From an uncultured Actinomycetes bacterium (GTDB taxonomy: Bacteria > Actinomycetota > Actinomycetes > Nanopelagicales > Nanopelagicaceae), in assembly GCA_903897155.1 (NCBI GenBank), contig CAIUAO010000112.1, positions 1-13,888 of the forward strand: a stretch of 13,888 nt of DNA, written 5' to 3'. Positions 1-6,559 of the stretch are shown here, one piece after another. The first letter of the stretch is position 1. Each line of letters starts with the position of its first letter. The notes under the pieces are model-generated. The model saw nothing but the letters and a program-made list of their open reading frames with translations, did no database searches and was not told where the DNA came from. A program made the position numbers and the translations under genes.

Positions 1-2004
1 GCCTAATACATCTCCCTCACTTCTTTGTTCAAGATCAATGCGAGAGAGCTCAAAGCCATCGAGTGTTCCTGCAACGGCGTTAAGTCTTGTCATTGCCTCT
101 GATTCTTGCGGAGCACTTGTCACAATCAAGCAGAGTCCGGGAACTTTTCCTCGCCCTACGCGTCCTCGTAATTGGTGAAGCTGTGAGACTCCAAAACGAT
201 CTCCGTCCATGATCACCATCATCGAAGCGTTAGGAACATCTACTCCTACTTCAATCACTGTTGTTGCGACAAGCACATCTATCTCACCGCGAGAAAAAGC
301 GGCCATCGTTGCATCTTTTAATTCAGATGGTTGCCTGCCATGAAGTGGCGCAATCTTTAACCCTTTAAGGGCGCCTGTTGCAAGAAGTGGAGCAAGGTCC
401 TCCACCGATGCCATAGGAATTTTTTCATCTTCTAATTCTTCATCCATCATGCGCGCTACTTCCCGGTCACGCTCTGTCATTCCTGTGGGTTCAATAGCAG
501 TAGCGCTAATTCGAGGGGCAACGATGTAAACCTGATGCCCTTTTTCTACCTCTTCTTTAACCCGCTGCCAGGCTCTATCTAAGTAGTGCGGCTTTTCTAA
601 TACAGCAATCACATGGGTAGTAATCGGTGTACGGCCTGATGGAAGTTGGCGCAGTGTGGAGACTTCTAAGTCGCCAAAGATTGTCATAGCAACTGTGCGA
701 GGAATAGGCGTTGCCGTCATAACAAGCACATGGGGTGGGAATTTTGCTTTACCGCGAAGTGCATCTCTTTGCTCCACGCCAAAACGGTGCTGCTCATCAA
801 CGACAACTAAACCTAGATCTTTAAAATCAACACCTGCGCTTAATAGTGCATGCGTTCCAATGACAATACCCGCATCTCCTGACGCAATCTTTGCTAACGC
901 TGCCTTCTTTGTTGCCGCTGGCATCGATCCCGTAAGCAGCACAACTTGTGTCCCGTCATCTGCTCCCCCAAGTTCTCCGCCTTGAGCAAGTGAGCCAAGC
1001 AAAGTTGTGATTGTTTTGTAATGCTGCTGGGCAAGTACTTCTGTTGGTGCAAGAAGCGCCGCTTGTCCATCAGAATCAACAACATTGAGCATCGCGCGCA
1101 GTGCAACAACAGTTTTACCTGAACCTACTTCACCTTGCAGCAAACGATGCATCGGATGGCTCTTAGCCATATCTGCCTCTATCTCACCGTTTACTTCTCT
1201 CTGTCCATCGGTGAGAGTAAAGGGAAGAAGCTTTTCAAATTGTGTAACTAGCCCGCCATCTTTGATAACACGCGGGGCCGCATCAAGGGATGCGATCTCG
1301 GCTCGTCTTTGTGCAAGCAAAATTTGCAGAAGTAGAGCCTCATCAAATGTTAATCGCGTGCGAGCGAGCGCAGCTGCCTCCAAAGATGGCGGTCGGTGAA
1401 TATCGCCAAGGGCCGTAGTGAAATCTGGATACCCTAAATCTTTGAGTACTTCTTTGGGCATGTAATCTGGCAATAGTTCTAACGCATCTAGGACAATCTC
1501 CACGCACTGGGCAAGTTTCCATGACGGCAACTTTGATGCAGATGGGTAGACGGGCAAGAACTTTCCTGCAAATCCTGCAAGCGCCTCATCCACATCATTG
1601 CCATCTGGAATAAGTTGGTAATCAGGATGAGATAGCTGGCGCTTACCGTTAAAAGATCCAACCTTGCCAGCAAACATTCCTGTGCGACCGATCCGTAGTT
1701 CTTTCTCTCTCCATGGTTGGTTAAAAAATGTCAGCCACATCTTTGCCGAACCATCTGTGACAACCACTTCTAATATTGTGCGCCCTGATGCACGGCGTAA
1801 ATTCACCGCGCTAATTTCGGCAAGGACTGTCGCTTCCTCGCCATCTGCAAGCTCGGCAATATCTGAAAGCTCACCGCGCGCTACATACCTGCGCGGGTAA
1901 TGACGCAATAAGTCGCCCACTGTTTTCATCCCAAATGCCTTCTCTAGGGCCTTGGCGGTGCGATCGCCTAGGTCCTTGGCAAGGGAGCTCTCTAGGGTGG
2001 ACAT
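1..2004 (-). CDS. recG: ATP-dependent DNA helicase RecG (3' end of gene outside window)
   Basis: RecG is the monomeric superfamily 2 helicase that remodels stalled replication forks and branch-migrates Holliday junctions. I translated 668 codons from an ATG at 2004 to the window edge with no stop; the family is usually near 700 residues or a little more, so a short C-terminal piece is missing. The N-terminal part (about 50-150) looks like the wedge/OB domain. The helicase motifs are Walker A GEVGSGKT (about 291-298), DEQHRFG (about 403-409), TATPIPRT, and motif VI QLRGRVGRG (about 611-619). No good Shine-Dalgarno precedes the ATG, so a leaderless or slightly different start is possible. It is divergent from rpmB. 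The identification is firm; the exact start is less so. Confidence 0.96.
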   Translation of the reverse strand, partial: MSTLESSLAKDLGDRTAKALEKAFGMKTVGDLLRHYPRRYVARGELSDIAELADGEEATVLAEISAVNLRRASGRTILEVVVTDGSAKMWLTFFNQPWREKELRIGRTGMFAGKVGSFNGKRQLSHPDYQLIPDGNDVDEALAGFAGKFLPVYPSASKLPSWKLAQCVEIVLDALELLPDYMPKEVLKDLGYPDFTTALGDIHRPPSLEAAALARTRLTFDEALLLQILLAQRRAEIASLDAAPRVIKDGGLVTQFEKLLPFTLTDGQREVNGEIEADMAKSHPMHRLLQGEVGSGKTVVALRAMLNVVDSDGQAALLAPTEVLAQQHYKTITTLLGSLAQGGELGGADDGTQVVLLTGSMPAATKKAALAKIASGDAGIVIGTHALLSAGVDFKDLGLVVVDEQHRFGVEQRDALRGKAKFPPHVLVMTATPIPRTVAMTIFGDLEVSTLRQLPSGRTPITTHVIAVLEKPHYLDRAWQRVKEEVEKGHQVYIVAPRISATAIEPTGMTERDREVARMMDEELEDEKIPMASVEDLAPLLATGALKGLKIAPLHGRQPSELKDATMAAFSRGEIDVLVATTVIEVGVDVPNASMMVIMDGDRFGVSQLHQLRGRVGRGKVPGLCLIVTSAPQESEAMTRLNAVAGTLDGFELSRIDLEQRSEGDVLG

Positions 2005-2108
2005 GAGCCAATTCTGCCGACCGATTAGCCATTTAGGTGCGCTTATGGGTAATCTTGCGCTCTTAAATCTTTTATACACATATTTACTGATTACTTGAAG
2101 GAGTTACC
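2005..2108. promoter_or_regulatory. Divergent recG/rpmB intergenic region with a possible rpmB -10
   Basis: These 104 bases separate the divergent starts of recG and rpmB and should carry both promoters. On plus, TATACA (2073-2078) is a reasonable -10 for rpmB, but no -35 lies at normal spacing: TTGCGC at 2055-2060 is only 12 bases upstream. A clear ribosome binding site AAGGAG (2098-2103) sits 5 bases before the GTG start of rpmB. I see no convincing promoter for recG on the other strand and no operator palindrome. Confidence 0.3.
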
Positions 2109-2294
2109 GTGGCATCAACATGCGATATCTGTGGCAAAGGGCCCAGCTTTGGCAACAATGTCTCACACTCCATGCGTAAGACACGTCGCCGTTGGAATCC
2201 AAATATCCAGCGCATCCGTACCCTCGTTGGCGGATCAACTAAGCGTCAGAACGTCTGCTCAACCTGCATGAAGGCTGGCAAAGTCACTCGCTAG
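2109..2294 (+). CDS. rpmB: 50S ribosomal protein L28, zinc-ribbon (C+) form
   Basis: L28 is a small basic protein of the large ribosomal subunit. The 61-residue product has the family's usual length and pattern: the N-terminal CDICGKGPSFGNNVSHS, a central RKTRRRWNPNIQ and a basic C-terminus. Cysteine pairs C5/C8 and C50/C53 form the CxxC...CxxC zinc site of the C+ form; many actinobacteria also carry a cysteine-free paralog induced when zinc is scarce, and this is not that one. The start is GTG with AAGGAG 5 bases upstream. In many actinobacteria rpmB is co-oriented with thiL and recG, often with a DAK-domain gene before recG; here it is flipped relative to both and no DAK gene is seen. Confidence 0.97.
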   Translation: MASTCDICGKGPSFGNNVSHSMRKTRRRWNPNIQRIRTLVGGSTKRQNVCSTCMKAGKVTR

Positions 2295-2300
2295 TTTTTT
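2275..2300 (+). terminator. rpmB: Possible weak terminator at the rpmB stop
   Basis: CTGGC (2275-2279) can pair with GCTAG (2290-2294, one G-U pair) around a 10-base loop, directly followed by six T (2295-2300). The arms overlap the end of the rpmB reading frame and stop codon. A five-pair stem is weak, so this is only a candidate; the convergent small gene ends at 2319. Confidence 0.3.
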
Positions 2301-2318
2301 ACTCTTACAGCTTGAGCT

Positions 2319-2486
2319 TTACTTCTTGCCAAATATCTTCGAAAACAATCCTGGAGCTTTAGGGTCATTGGCATGTCCTTGGCACTGCTGTGATGCAGGA
2401 ATCCCGCGCATTACTTCGTCAACGTGTTGACCACATCCGCTCCACGTTGCTTTCCCGCATTTGCGGCAGGTTACTTTTGTGCACAT
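2319..2486 (-). CDS. Conserved 55-residue cysteine-rich (zinc-ribbon-like) small protein
   Basis: I translated this short frame by hand: ATG at 2486, stop TAA at 2321-2319, 55 residues. It begins MCTKVTCRKCGKATWSGCGQ and continues HVDEVMRG, then ends in a basic GLFSKIFGKK tail. Cysteines at 2, 7, 10, 18 and 35 include a CxxC pair (7/10), suggesting a small zinc-binding fold. From memory, very similar short proteins with CGK, a W-x-GCGQHVD block and a VMxGxPASQ stretch are widespread in actinobacteria with no known function. It follows the DUF779 gene by 13 bases and is probably the third gene of the aldehyde dehydrogenase operon. Ribosome binding is weak: GAG 8 bases upstream, or AGGTGA overlapping the previous stop. 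The gene is well supported; the function is unknown. Confidence 0.85.
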   Translation of the reverse strand: MCTKVTCRKCGKATWSGCGQHVDEVMRGIPASQQCQGHANDPKAPGLFSKIFGKK

Positions 2487-2499
2487 TGCTAAGCTCGAT

Positions 2500-2904
2500 T
2501 CACCTTGCGCCGGTAGGAACAGGGGAGTTTTCTAAGATCGCCCACTCTTCATCTGTAAAGAGTCGTGAGCGGATAAGAAATCTTTTTCCTTCAGGGGATT
2601 CAAGTGAGAAGCCACCGCCTCGTCCAACAACAACATCAACGGTCAGATGCGTGTGTTTCCAATATTCAAATTGAGAAGCTGACATCCAAAAACCAATGGG
2701 CTCTTGGATGCCAGCAACTACTAACTCCCCCAGCAATACATCTTGTCCGCCTACGCGAAACTCTCCTGCTGGGTAACACATCGGAGATGACCCATCACAA
2801 CAACCACCTGACTGATGAAACATCAGAGGTCCATGAGCTTTATAAAGTGTGCGAAGAAGTTCTTCAGCGTCACTTGTTAGCTCAACGCGTAATGGAATGT
2901 TCAT
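2500..2904 (-). CDS. DUF779 family protein, partner of aldehyde dehydrogenase
   Basis: A 134-residue protein with the diagnostic DUF779 block HQSGGCCDGSSPMCYP (about 30-45), giving H30, C35, C36 and C43 as possible metal or thiol ligands, and a second conserved region around FWMSASQFEYWKHTHLTVDV. The family is very often found directly beside AldB/ExaC-type aldehyde dehydrogenases, as it is here: its ATG at 2904 lies 18 bases after the stop of that gene, with only a weak ribosome site, which suggests one transcript and perhaps coupled translation. The biochemical role is not established; an accessory or aldehyde-related role is inferred from context alone. The full length is typical and nothing appears truncated. 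Confidence 0.93.
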   Translation of the reverse strand: MNIPLRVELTSDAEELLRTLYKAHGPLMFHQSGGCCDGSSPMCYPAGEFRVGGQDVLLGELVVAGIQEPIGFWMSASQFEYWKHTHLTVDVVVGRGGGFSLESPEGKRFLIRSRLFTDEEWAILENSPVPTGAR

Positions 2905-2922
2905 CTCTATAGTTTAATCGGC

Positions 2923-4446
2923 TTAGAAGAATCCGAGCTTGTTTGGTGAATAAGAAACAAGCAGATTCTTTGTCTGCTGGTAGTGATCAAGCATCATCTT
3001 GTGATTTTCACGTCCGATACCTGAAGCCTTATATCCACCGAATGCTGCTCCTGCTGGGTATGCGTGATAGCAGTTGGTCCATACTCGGCCAGCCTTGATC
3101 TCACGTCCTGCGCGATAAGCAGTATTCATATCTCGACTCCATACTCCAGCGCCAAGTCCATAAAGGGTGTCATTTGCAATCTCCATTGCATTATCAAACC
3201 CATCGAACTTTGTTACTGAAACAACTGGTCCAAAGATTTCCTCTTGGAAGATACGCATAGAGTTTTTACCTTCAAAGATGGTTGGGGTGACGTAGTAACC
3301 ACCAGAGAGTTCTCCGCCAAGATCAGCGCGTTCTCCTCCTGTGATGACTTTCGCTCCTTCTTTCTTTCCAATTTCAATATAGGAAAGAATCTTCTCTAGT
3401 TGGTCATTAGATGCTTGAGCGCCAATCATTGTGGCGTTATCAAGTGGGTGACCCATGACTATGGCCTGGGTGCGCTTGGTGACATCGCCTAGGAACTTGT
3501 CATAAATCTTGGTATCGATAAGTCCGCGTGATGGACATGTACATACTTCGCCTTGATTGAGGGCAAAGAGTGTGAATCCTTCAAGTGCCTTGTCGTAGAA
3601 AGCATCATTTTCGGCAGCAACATCTGCGAAGAAGATATTTGGACTCTTTCCGCCGAGTTCAAGTGTGACAGGGATGATGTTCTCTGATGCATATTGCATG
3701 ATGAGGCGTCCTGTTGTGGTTTCACCAGTAAACGCGATCTTTGCAATACGAGGAGAAGATGCAAGCGGCTTTCCAGCCTCCACGCCAAATCCATTCACAA
3801 TATTTACCACTCCTGCTGGGAGTAGATCAGCGATGATCTCCATCAAGAACAAGATGGATGCTGGTGTCTGTTCTGCTGGCTTGAGAACTACACAGTTACC
3901 TGCAGCAAGTGCTGGCGCAAGCTTCCATACAGCCATAAGGATGGGAAAGTTCCAAGGAATGATCTGACCAACAACACCTAGTGGCTCATGGAAGTGATAT
4001 GCCACAGTGTCCTGATCTAATTCACCCGCTGATCCTTCTTGAGCACGAATTGCGGCAGCAAAATAGCGGAAGTGATCGATTGCTAGTGGAATATCAGCAT
4101 TGATCGTCTCGCGAATTGGCTTTCCGTTATCCCATGTTTCAGCAACCGCGATAGATTCAAGGTTTGCTTCCATGCGATCTGCAATTTTGTTCAAAATAAT
4201 TGCGCGAGCTGTGGCAGATGTCTTACCCCATGCTTTTGCAGCAGCGTGAGCGGCATCGAGAGCCTTATCAATATCTGCGGCATCACCGCGTGCTATTTCG
4301 CAAAATACTTTTCCAGTAACTGGAGTGACGTTTTCAAAATATTTTCCCGAGACTGGCTTGACGTACTGGCCATTAATCCAGTGATCGTACCGAGGTTTAA
4401 ACGTTGCCTTACTGCCAGGTTGTCCGGGCGCTATGTAGTCGGTCAT
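2923..4446 (-). CDS. NAD-dependent aldehyde dehydrogenase, AldB/ExaC-like
   Basis: This soluble 507-residue enzyme of the ALDH superfamily oxidises an aldehyde to the acid with NAD(P)+. The closest subgroup by eye is the AldB/ExaC acetaldehyde dehydrogenases, based on the N-terminus with RYDHWINGQYVKP, the tail KMMLDHYQQTKNLLVSYS and the active-site context NQGEVCTCPSR. Catalytic residues are visible: N166 in PWNFP, K189 in LKPAEQTP, E263 in TLELGGKS and nucleophile C302. The start ATG at 4446 has AGGAG (4456-4452) 5 bases upstream; both lie in or at the edge of a long inverted repeat described separately. It leads DUF779 and the small cysteine-rich gene. Acetaldehyde or another short aldehyde is the likely substrate, inferred from the family. 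Confidence 0.95.
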   Translation of the reverse strand: MTDYIAPGQPGSKATFKPRYDHWINGQYVKPVSGKYFENVTPVTGKVFCEIARGDAADIDKALDAAHAAAKAWGKTSATARAIILNKIADRMEANLESIAVAETWDNGKPIRETINADIPLAIDHFRYFAAAIRAQEGSAGELDQDTVAYHFHEPLGVVGQIIPWNFPILMAVWKLAPALAAGNCVVLKPAEQTPASILFLMEIIADLLPAGVVNIVNGFGVEAGKPLASSPRIAKIAFTGETTTGRLIMQYASENIIPVTLELGGKSPNIFFADVAAENDAFYDKALEGFTLFALNQGEVCTCPSRGLIDTKIYDKFLGDVTKRTQAIVMGHPLDNATMIGAQASNDQLEKILSYIEIGKKEGAKVITGGERADLGGELSGGYYVTPTIFEGKNSMRIFQEEIFGPVVSVTKFDGFDNAMEIANDTLYGLGAGVWSRDMNTAYRAGREIKAGRVWTNCYHAYPAGAAFGGYKASGIGRENHKMMLDHYQQTKNLLVSYSPNKLGFF

Positions 4447-4498
4447 TTCATCTCCTGTAGTTCACGGGCAACGGTGCCCGAGATGAAATGACCGTACT
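4437..4498 (-). promoter_or_regulatory. Long inverted repeat covering the start codon of the aldehyde dehydrogenase
   Basis: The 15-base arm 4440-4454 (CGGTCATTTCATCTC) is the exact reverse complement of 4480-4494 (GAGATGAAATGACCG), and pairing continues for three more bases (4437-4439 with 4496-4498) past a single bulged base, 4495. Between the arms GGGCA (4466-4470) pairs with TGCCC (4475-4479) as an inner hairpin. In the minus-strand mRNA the downstream arm holds the start codon (4446-4444), the first two codons and part of the AGGAG ribosome site, so the folded RNA would hide the start. This suggests translational control; a DNA operator or a template-switch relic are alternatives. The base pairing is seen directly; the function is inferred. 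Confidence 0.6.
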
Positions 4499-4538
4499 CC
4501 TACATATGCACTTTGTTAAGAGGTGTGACCCTCAAAAT

Positions 4539-5207
4539 TTAGACGACAGGCTCTAAATCTTTCTCTTTTTTGGCGATCAGAAGCCAGTTCACAAAGCCCC
4601 AGATCACAAAGGCGCCATAGATCAAATAGAGCGTTGCCGATGGGTAGTAACCACCCTTAATGAGAAGCGGTGTTCCTACTGCGTCCACAGCAATCCAAAC
4701 AAGCCAGAACTCCACGTAACCCCTAGCTAACCCGTAGGTTGCAAGAGCAGAACCGGTAAAGATCCATGTATCTGGAAGCGGCGCCCATGAACCAAGAGCT
4801 TTAATAATGTAATAAGAGATTGTAAAGAAAACGAGCACGACAGGAATGATCTGCATCTTCTCTTTTGTTGTTGTCCAGCGAATCTTGACTGGCTTTTGTG
4901 AGCCATCAGCTTCGCGGTTTCTGATCCACTTCTGCCAACCATAAACGCTGACCAGAATGAATAGCACTTGGCGACCAGCTTGTCCCAGCATCACCTTTGT
5001 TTGTTGATTGTGATCTGTAAGGCCACCGATAAATAAGGTAAATAGGAGAACGTTTCCGATAATTCCTACCGGCCACGTCCACATCTTGCGACGCATACCA
5101 AAAAGTGCGCTTGCAAGACCAAAGACGTTTCCAATGATTTCTTTCCAATAAATGGATTTCGAACCGAAATGAACTTGGGCATTAAATAGCCAATGTATAA
5201 ATGACAC
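4539..5207 (-). CDS. ribM: Riboflavin transporter RibM (PnuC/PnuX family)
   Basis: A polytopic membrane protein of the PnuC family (about 222 residues from a GTG at 5207) with six or seven hydrophobic segments. Family blocks are WKEIIGNVFGLASALFGMR near the start, WTWPVGIIGNVLLFTLF, a VSVYGWQKW stretch, and a C-terminal FWLVWIAVDAVGTPLLIKGG. PnuC proteins carry vitamins by facilitated diffusion; actinobacterial members behind an FMN riboswitch (RibM/PnuX) import riboflavin, and this gene sits directly behind such a riboswitch. An in-frame ATG at 5237 lies inside the conserved 3' strand of the riboswitch and is unlikely to be the start; GTG 5207 lies 15 bases beyond the riboswitch with a weak purine-rich AGAAGAG before it. 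Riboflavin is preferred over nicotinamide riboside on this regulatory evidence. Confidence 0.88.
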   Translation of the reverse strand: MSFIHWLFNAQVHFGSKSIYWKEIIGNVFGLASALFGMRRKMWTWPVGIIGNVLLFTLFIGGLTDHNQQTKVMLGQAGRQVLFILVSVYGWQKWIRNREADGSQKPVKIRWTTTKEKMQIIPVVLVFFTISYYIIKALGSWAPLPDTWIFTGSALATYGLARGYVEFWLVWIAVDAVGTPLLIKGGYYPSATLYLIYGAFVIWGFVNWLLIAKKEKDLEPVV

Positions 5208-5222
5208 GACAGACTCTTCTCT

Positions 5223-5348
5223 GCTGTTTCCTCTCATCCAGACTTTAACTGTCGGTACCGGAATTTCACCAGTTCCACCGATGCCTGGATGGCCTCGGGT
5301 CGCGGACTATAACCGCCGGTTCGGAATTACACCGACCCCGGAAACAAC
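5223..5348 (-). promoter_or_regulatory. FMN riboswitch (RFN element)
   Basis: Read on minus, the segment carries the conserved FMN aptamer elements in order: P1 5' strand GTTGTTTCC (5348-5340), GTCGGTGTAATTCCG, ACCGGCGGTTATAGTCCGCG, a variable stem, CTGGTGAAATTCCGG, TACCGACAGTTAAAGTCTGG and ATGAGAGG, closing with P1 3' strand GGAAACAGC (5231-5223), which pairs with the 5' strand including one G-U. It ends 15 bases before the GTG of the riboflavin carrier. In actinobacteria such elements lower expression of riboflavin genes when FMN is high. I see no terminator hairpin with a T-run between it and the gene, so control of translation initiation is more likely than attenuation. Confidence 0.96.
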
Positions 5349-5395
5349 ATCCAAATCTTAGTATCCACTTGCTCTGGATGCATCTTAAAATCAGA

Positions 5396-6289
5396 CTACG
5401 AAAAGTGCTTATATCCCTCGTGCACTGCTGGTGCCCCGTTGATGCGCACGCCCTTACCCATCACAACCTTGCCGATTTCAATGGCCTGGCGTGGGAAGGG
5501 AAGATGCGGTGAGATCGTTGCGACAAAGACATGGTCTTCTCCCCCATGAAAATCAATCACTTCATCCTCGTGAGTTCTAATCTCAATTCCTACTCCAGAG
5601 GCGTTTGCAATATGTGTCAGCTCTGAAACAAGACCATCACTTGTATCAATCATCGATGAGACGCCAGCAAGTGCGAAATCACGGGCTGCTGCGTAATCCA
5701 CAACAGGCCTCTTATGAAATGAAGTTCGTTCATCGCTTATGCCTTGCTTGAGTAGTTCTAATCCGCGTGCAGATTTACCAGGAAAATCAGAGATGATGAC
5801 AACATCGCCTACTTGCGCCCCGCCCCTGGTGATTGGATCTTTCACACTTCCATAGACTGAAATTGTCAGAACAAGCTTCTCAGATTTACTTATATCCCCG
5901 CCAACAACAACTGCGCCGACTTTCTGTGCTTCATCAACAATTCCCCGGGCAAGTTCTGTCGCATCAGAGCTTGAAAAGTTTGTTGGCACAGCCGCTGCAA
6001 CTAAAAGAAATTCTGGTATCCCGCCCATCGCATAGATATCTGCAAGGTTTGCTGCTGTTGTCTTCGCGCCAATATCAAAAAGAGATGACCAGGATCTATT
6101 GAAGTGGACGCCCTCAACTGCCATATCTGTAGCAAGAACGGCCTTGCCTTCACTTCGCACTTTAGGAATGCTCACAACCGCGCCGTCATCGCCTATGCCG
6201 ATCAGAACGCGCTCATTTGTGGCGCTGGCAAAGACCGCCTTGATGGCGGTGATCAACTCGGTTTCAGAAGCCACAAATTCCCATTCCAC
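5396..6289 (-). CDS. thiL: Thiamine-monophosphate kinase
   Basis: ThiL phosphorylates thiamine monophosphate to thiamine diphosphate using ATP, the last step of cofactor synthesis, in the cytosol. The 297-residue product has the AIRS/PurM-like fold signatures: GIGDDGAVV (31-39) with metal-binding D34/D35, TDMAVEGVHF (54-63), KTTAANLADIYAMGG (76-90), VGGDISKS (129-136), IDTSDGL (214-220) and GGEDHVF (249-255; commonly GGEDYEL in the family). It is slightly shorter than the usual 310-340 residues but complete. The chosen start is GTG at 6289 with no clear ribosome site; a second GTG at 6274 (codon 6) is an alternative. It reads toward the riboswitch and ribM, with 47 bases between its stop and the aptamer. 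Confidence 0.94.
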   Translation of the reverse strand: MEWEFVASETELITAIKAVFASATNERVLIGIGDDGAVVSIPKVRSEGKAVLATDMAVEGVHFNRSWSSLFDIGAKTTAANLADIYAMGGIPEFLLVAAAVPTNFSSSDATELARGIVDEAQKVGAVVVGGDISKSEKLVLTISVYGSVKDPITRGGAQVGDVVIISDFPGKSARGLELLKQGISDERTSFHKRPVVDYAAARDFALAGVSSMIDTSDGLVSELTHIANASGVGIEIRTHEDEVIDFHGGEDHVFVATISPHLPFPRQAIEIGKVVMGKGVRINGAPAVHEGYKHFS

Positions 6290-6307
6290 TAATCATCTAA
6301 CTGGGAG

Positions 6308-6314
6308 TAGCCTA
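6308..6314. promoter_or_regulatory. Symmetric bidirectional -10 element between thiL and the Lrp-like gene
   Basis: The 7-base TAGCCTA gives a TANNNT -10 on both strands: TAGCCT (6308-6313) on plus and TAGGCT (6314-6309) on minus. On plus, exactly six bases (6314-6319) separate it from ATG 6320, the spacing expected for a leaderless transcript starting at the A of the start codon. On minus, a start near 6302 would give thiL a leader of about 13 bases. No -35 is evident on either side. The motif and spacing are seen; promoter activity is inferred. Confidence 0.5.
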
Positions 6315-6319
6315 GAGCC

Positions 6320-6556
6320 ATGTCCGTACAGGTATATATCTTGATTCAAACCGATGTTGGCAAGGCTGGTTCAGTCGCCAAGTCAGTCTCAGCCATTGCT
6401 GGTGTCACCCTTGCTGAAGCTGTCACAGGTCCTTATGACGTTGTGATGCGCGCAGAAGCACCAAGCATGGAAGAACTCGGCCGTTCAATTCTTGCCAAAG
6501 TTCAAGCAGTGCCAGGAATTACACGCACTCTGACATGTCCGGTGACTGTTTACTAA
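6320..6556 (+). CDS. Stand-alone Lrp/AsnC ligand-binding (RAM) domain protein
   Basis: A 78-residue protein equal to the C-terminal effector-binding domain of Lrp/AsnC regulators with no helix-turn-helix. It has the alternating beta-alpha-beta pattern VYILIQTDVG...VAKSVSAIAGV, then TGPYDVVMRAEAPSMEELG and a closing PGITRTLTCPVTVY. Such single-domain proteins are widespread in actinobacteria, commonly near thiL, and may oligomerise, bind amino acids or modulate full-length Lrp proteins; the actual role is unknown. The ATG has no close ribosome site but lies six bases after a TAGCCT -10, so it is probably leaderless. The next gene starts three bases after its stop, so the pair is probably co-transcribed. 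Confidence 0.9.
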   Translation: MSVQVYILIQTDVGKAGSVAKSVSAIAGVTLAEAVTGPYDVVMRAEAPSMEELGRSILAKVQAVPGITRTLTCPVTVY

Positions 6557-6559
6557 TAC

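Noticed and set aside
2604..2912. Open frame on plus opposite the DUF779 gene
   Set aside because: It has no family features, and the opposite strand encodes a clear DUF779 protein; this is antisense coding shadow.
4500..4505. ATG-TAG start-stop minimal frame upstream of the aldehyde dehydrogenase on minus
   Set aside because: The six bases have no ribosome site and can easily arise by chance.
4521..4536. GAGG/CCTC repeat after ribM as a terminator
   Set aside because: It has only four pairs and no T-run; too weak to call.
5207..5237. ATG at 5237 as the start of the riboflavin carrier
   Set aside because: It lies in the conserved 3' strand of the FMN aptamer; GTG 5207 beyond the aptamer gives the normal family N-terminus.
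5363..5379. ATCCA/TGGAT hairpin as a thiL terminator
   Set aside because: It has only five pairs and no T-run after it on the thiL strand.
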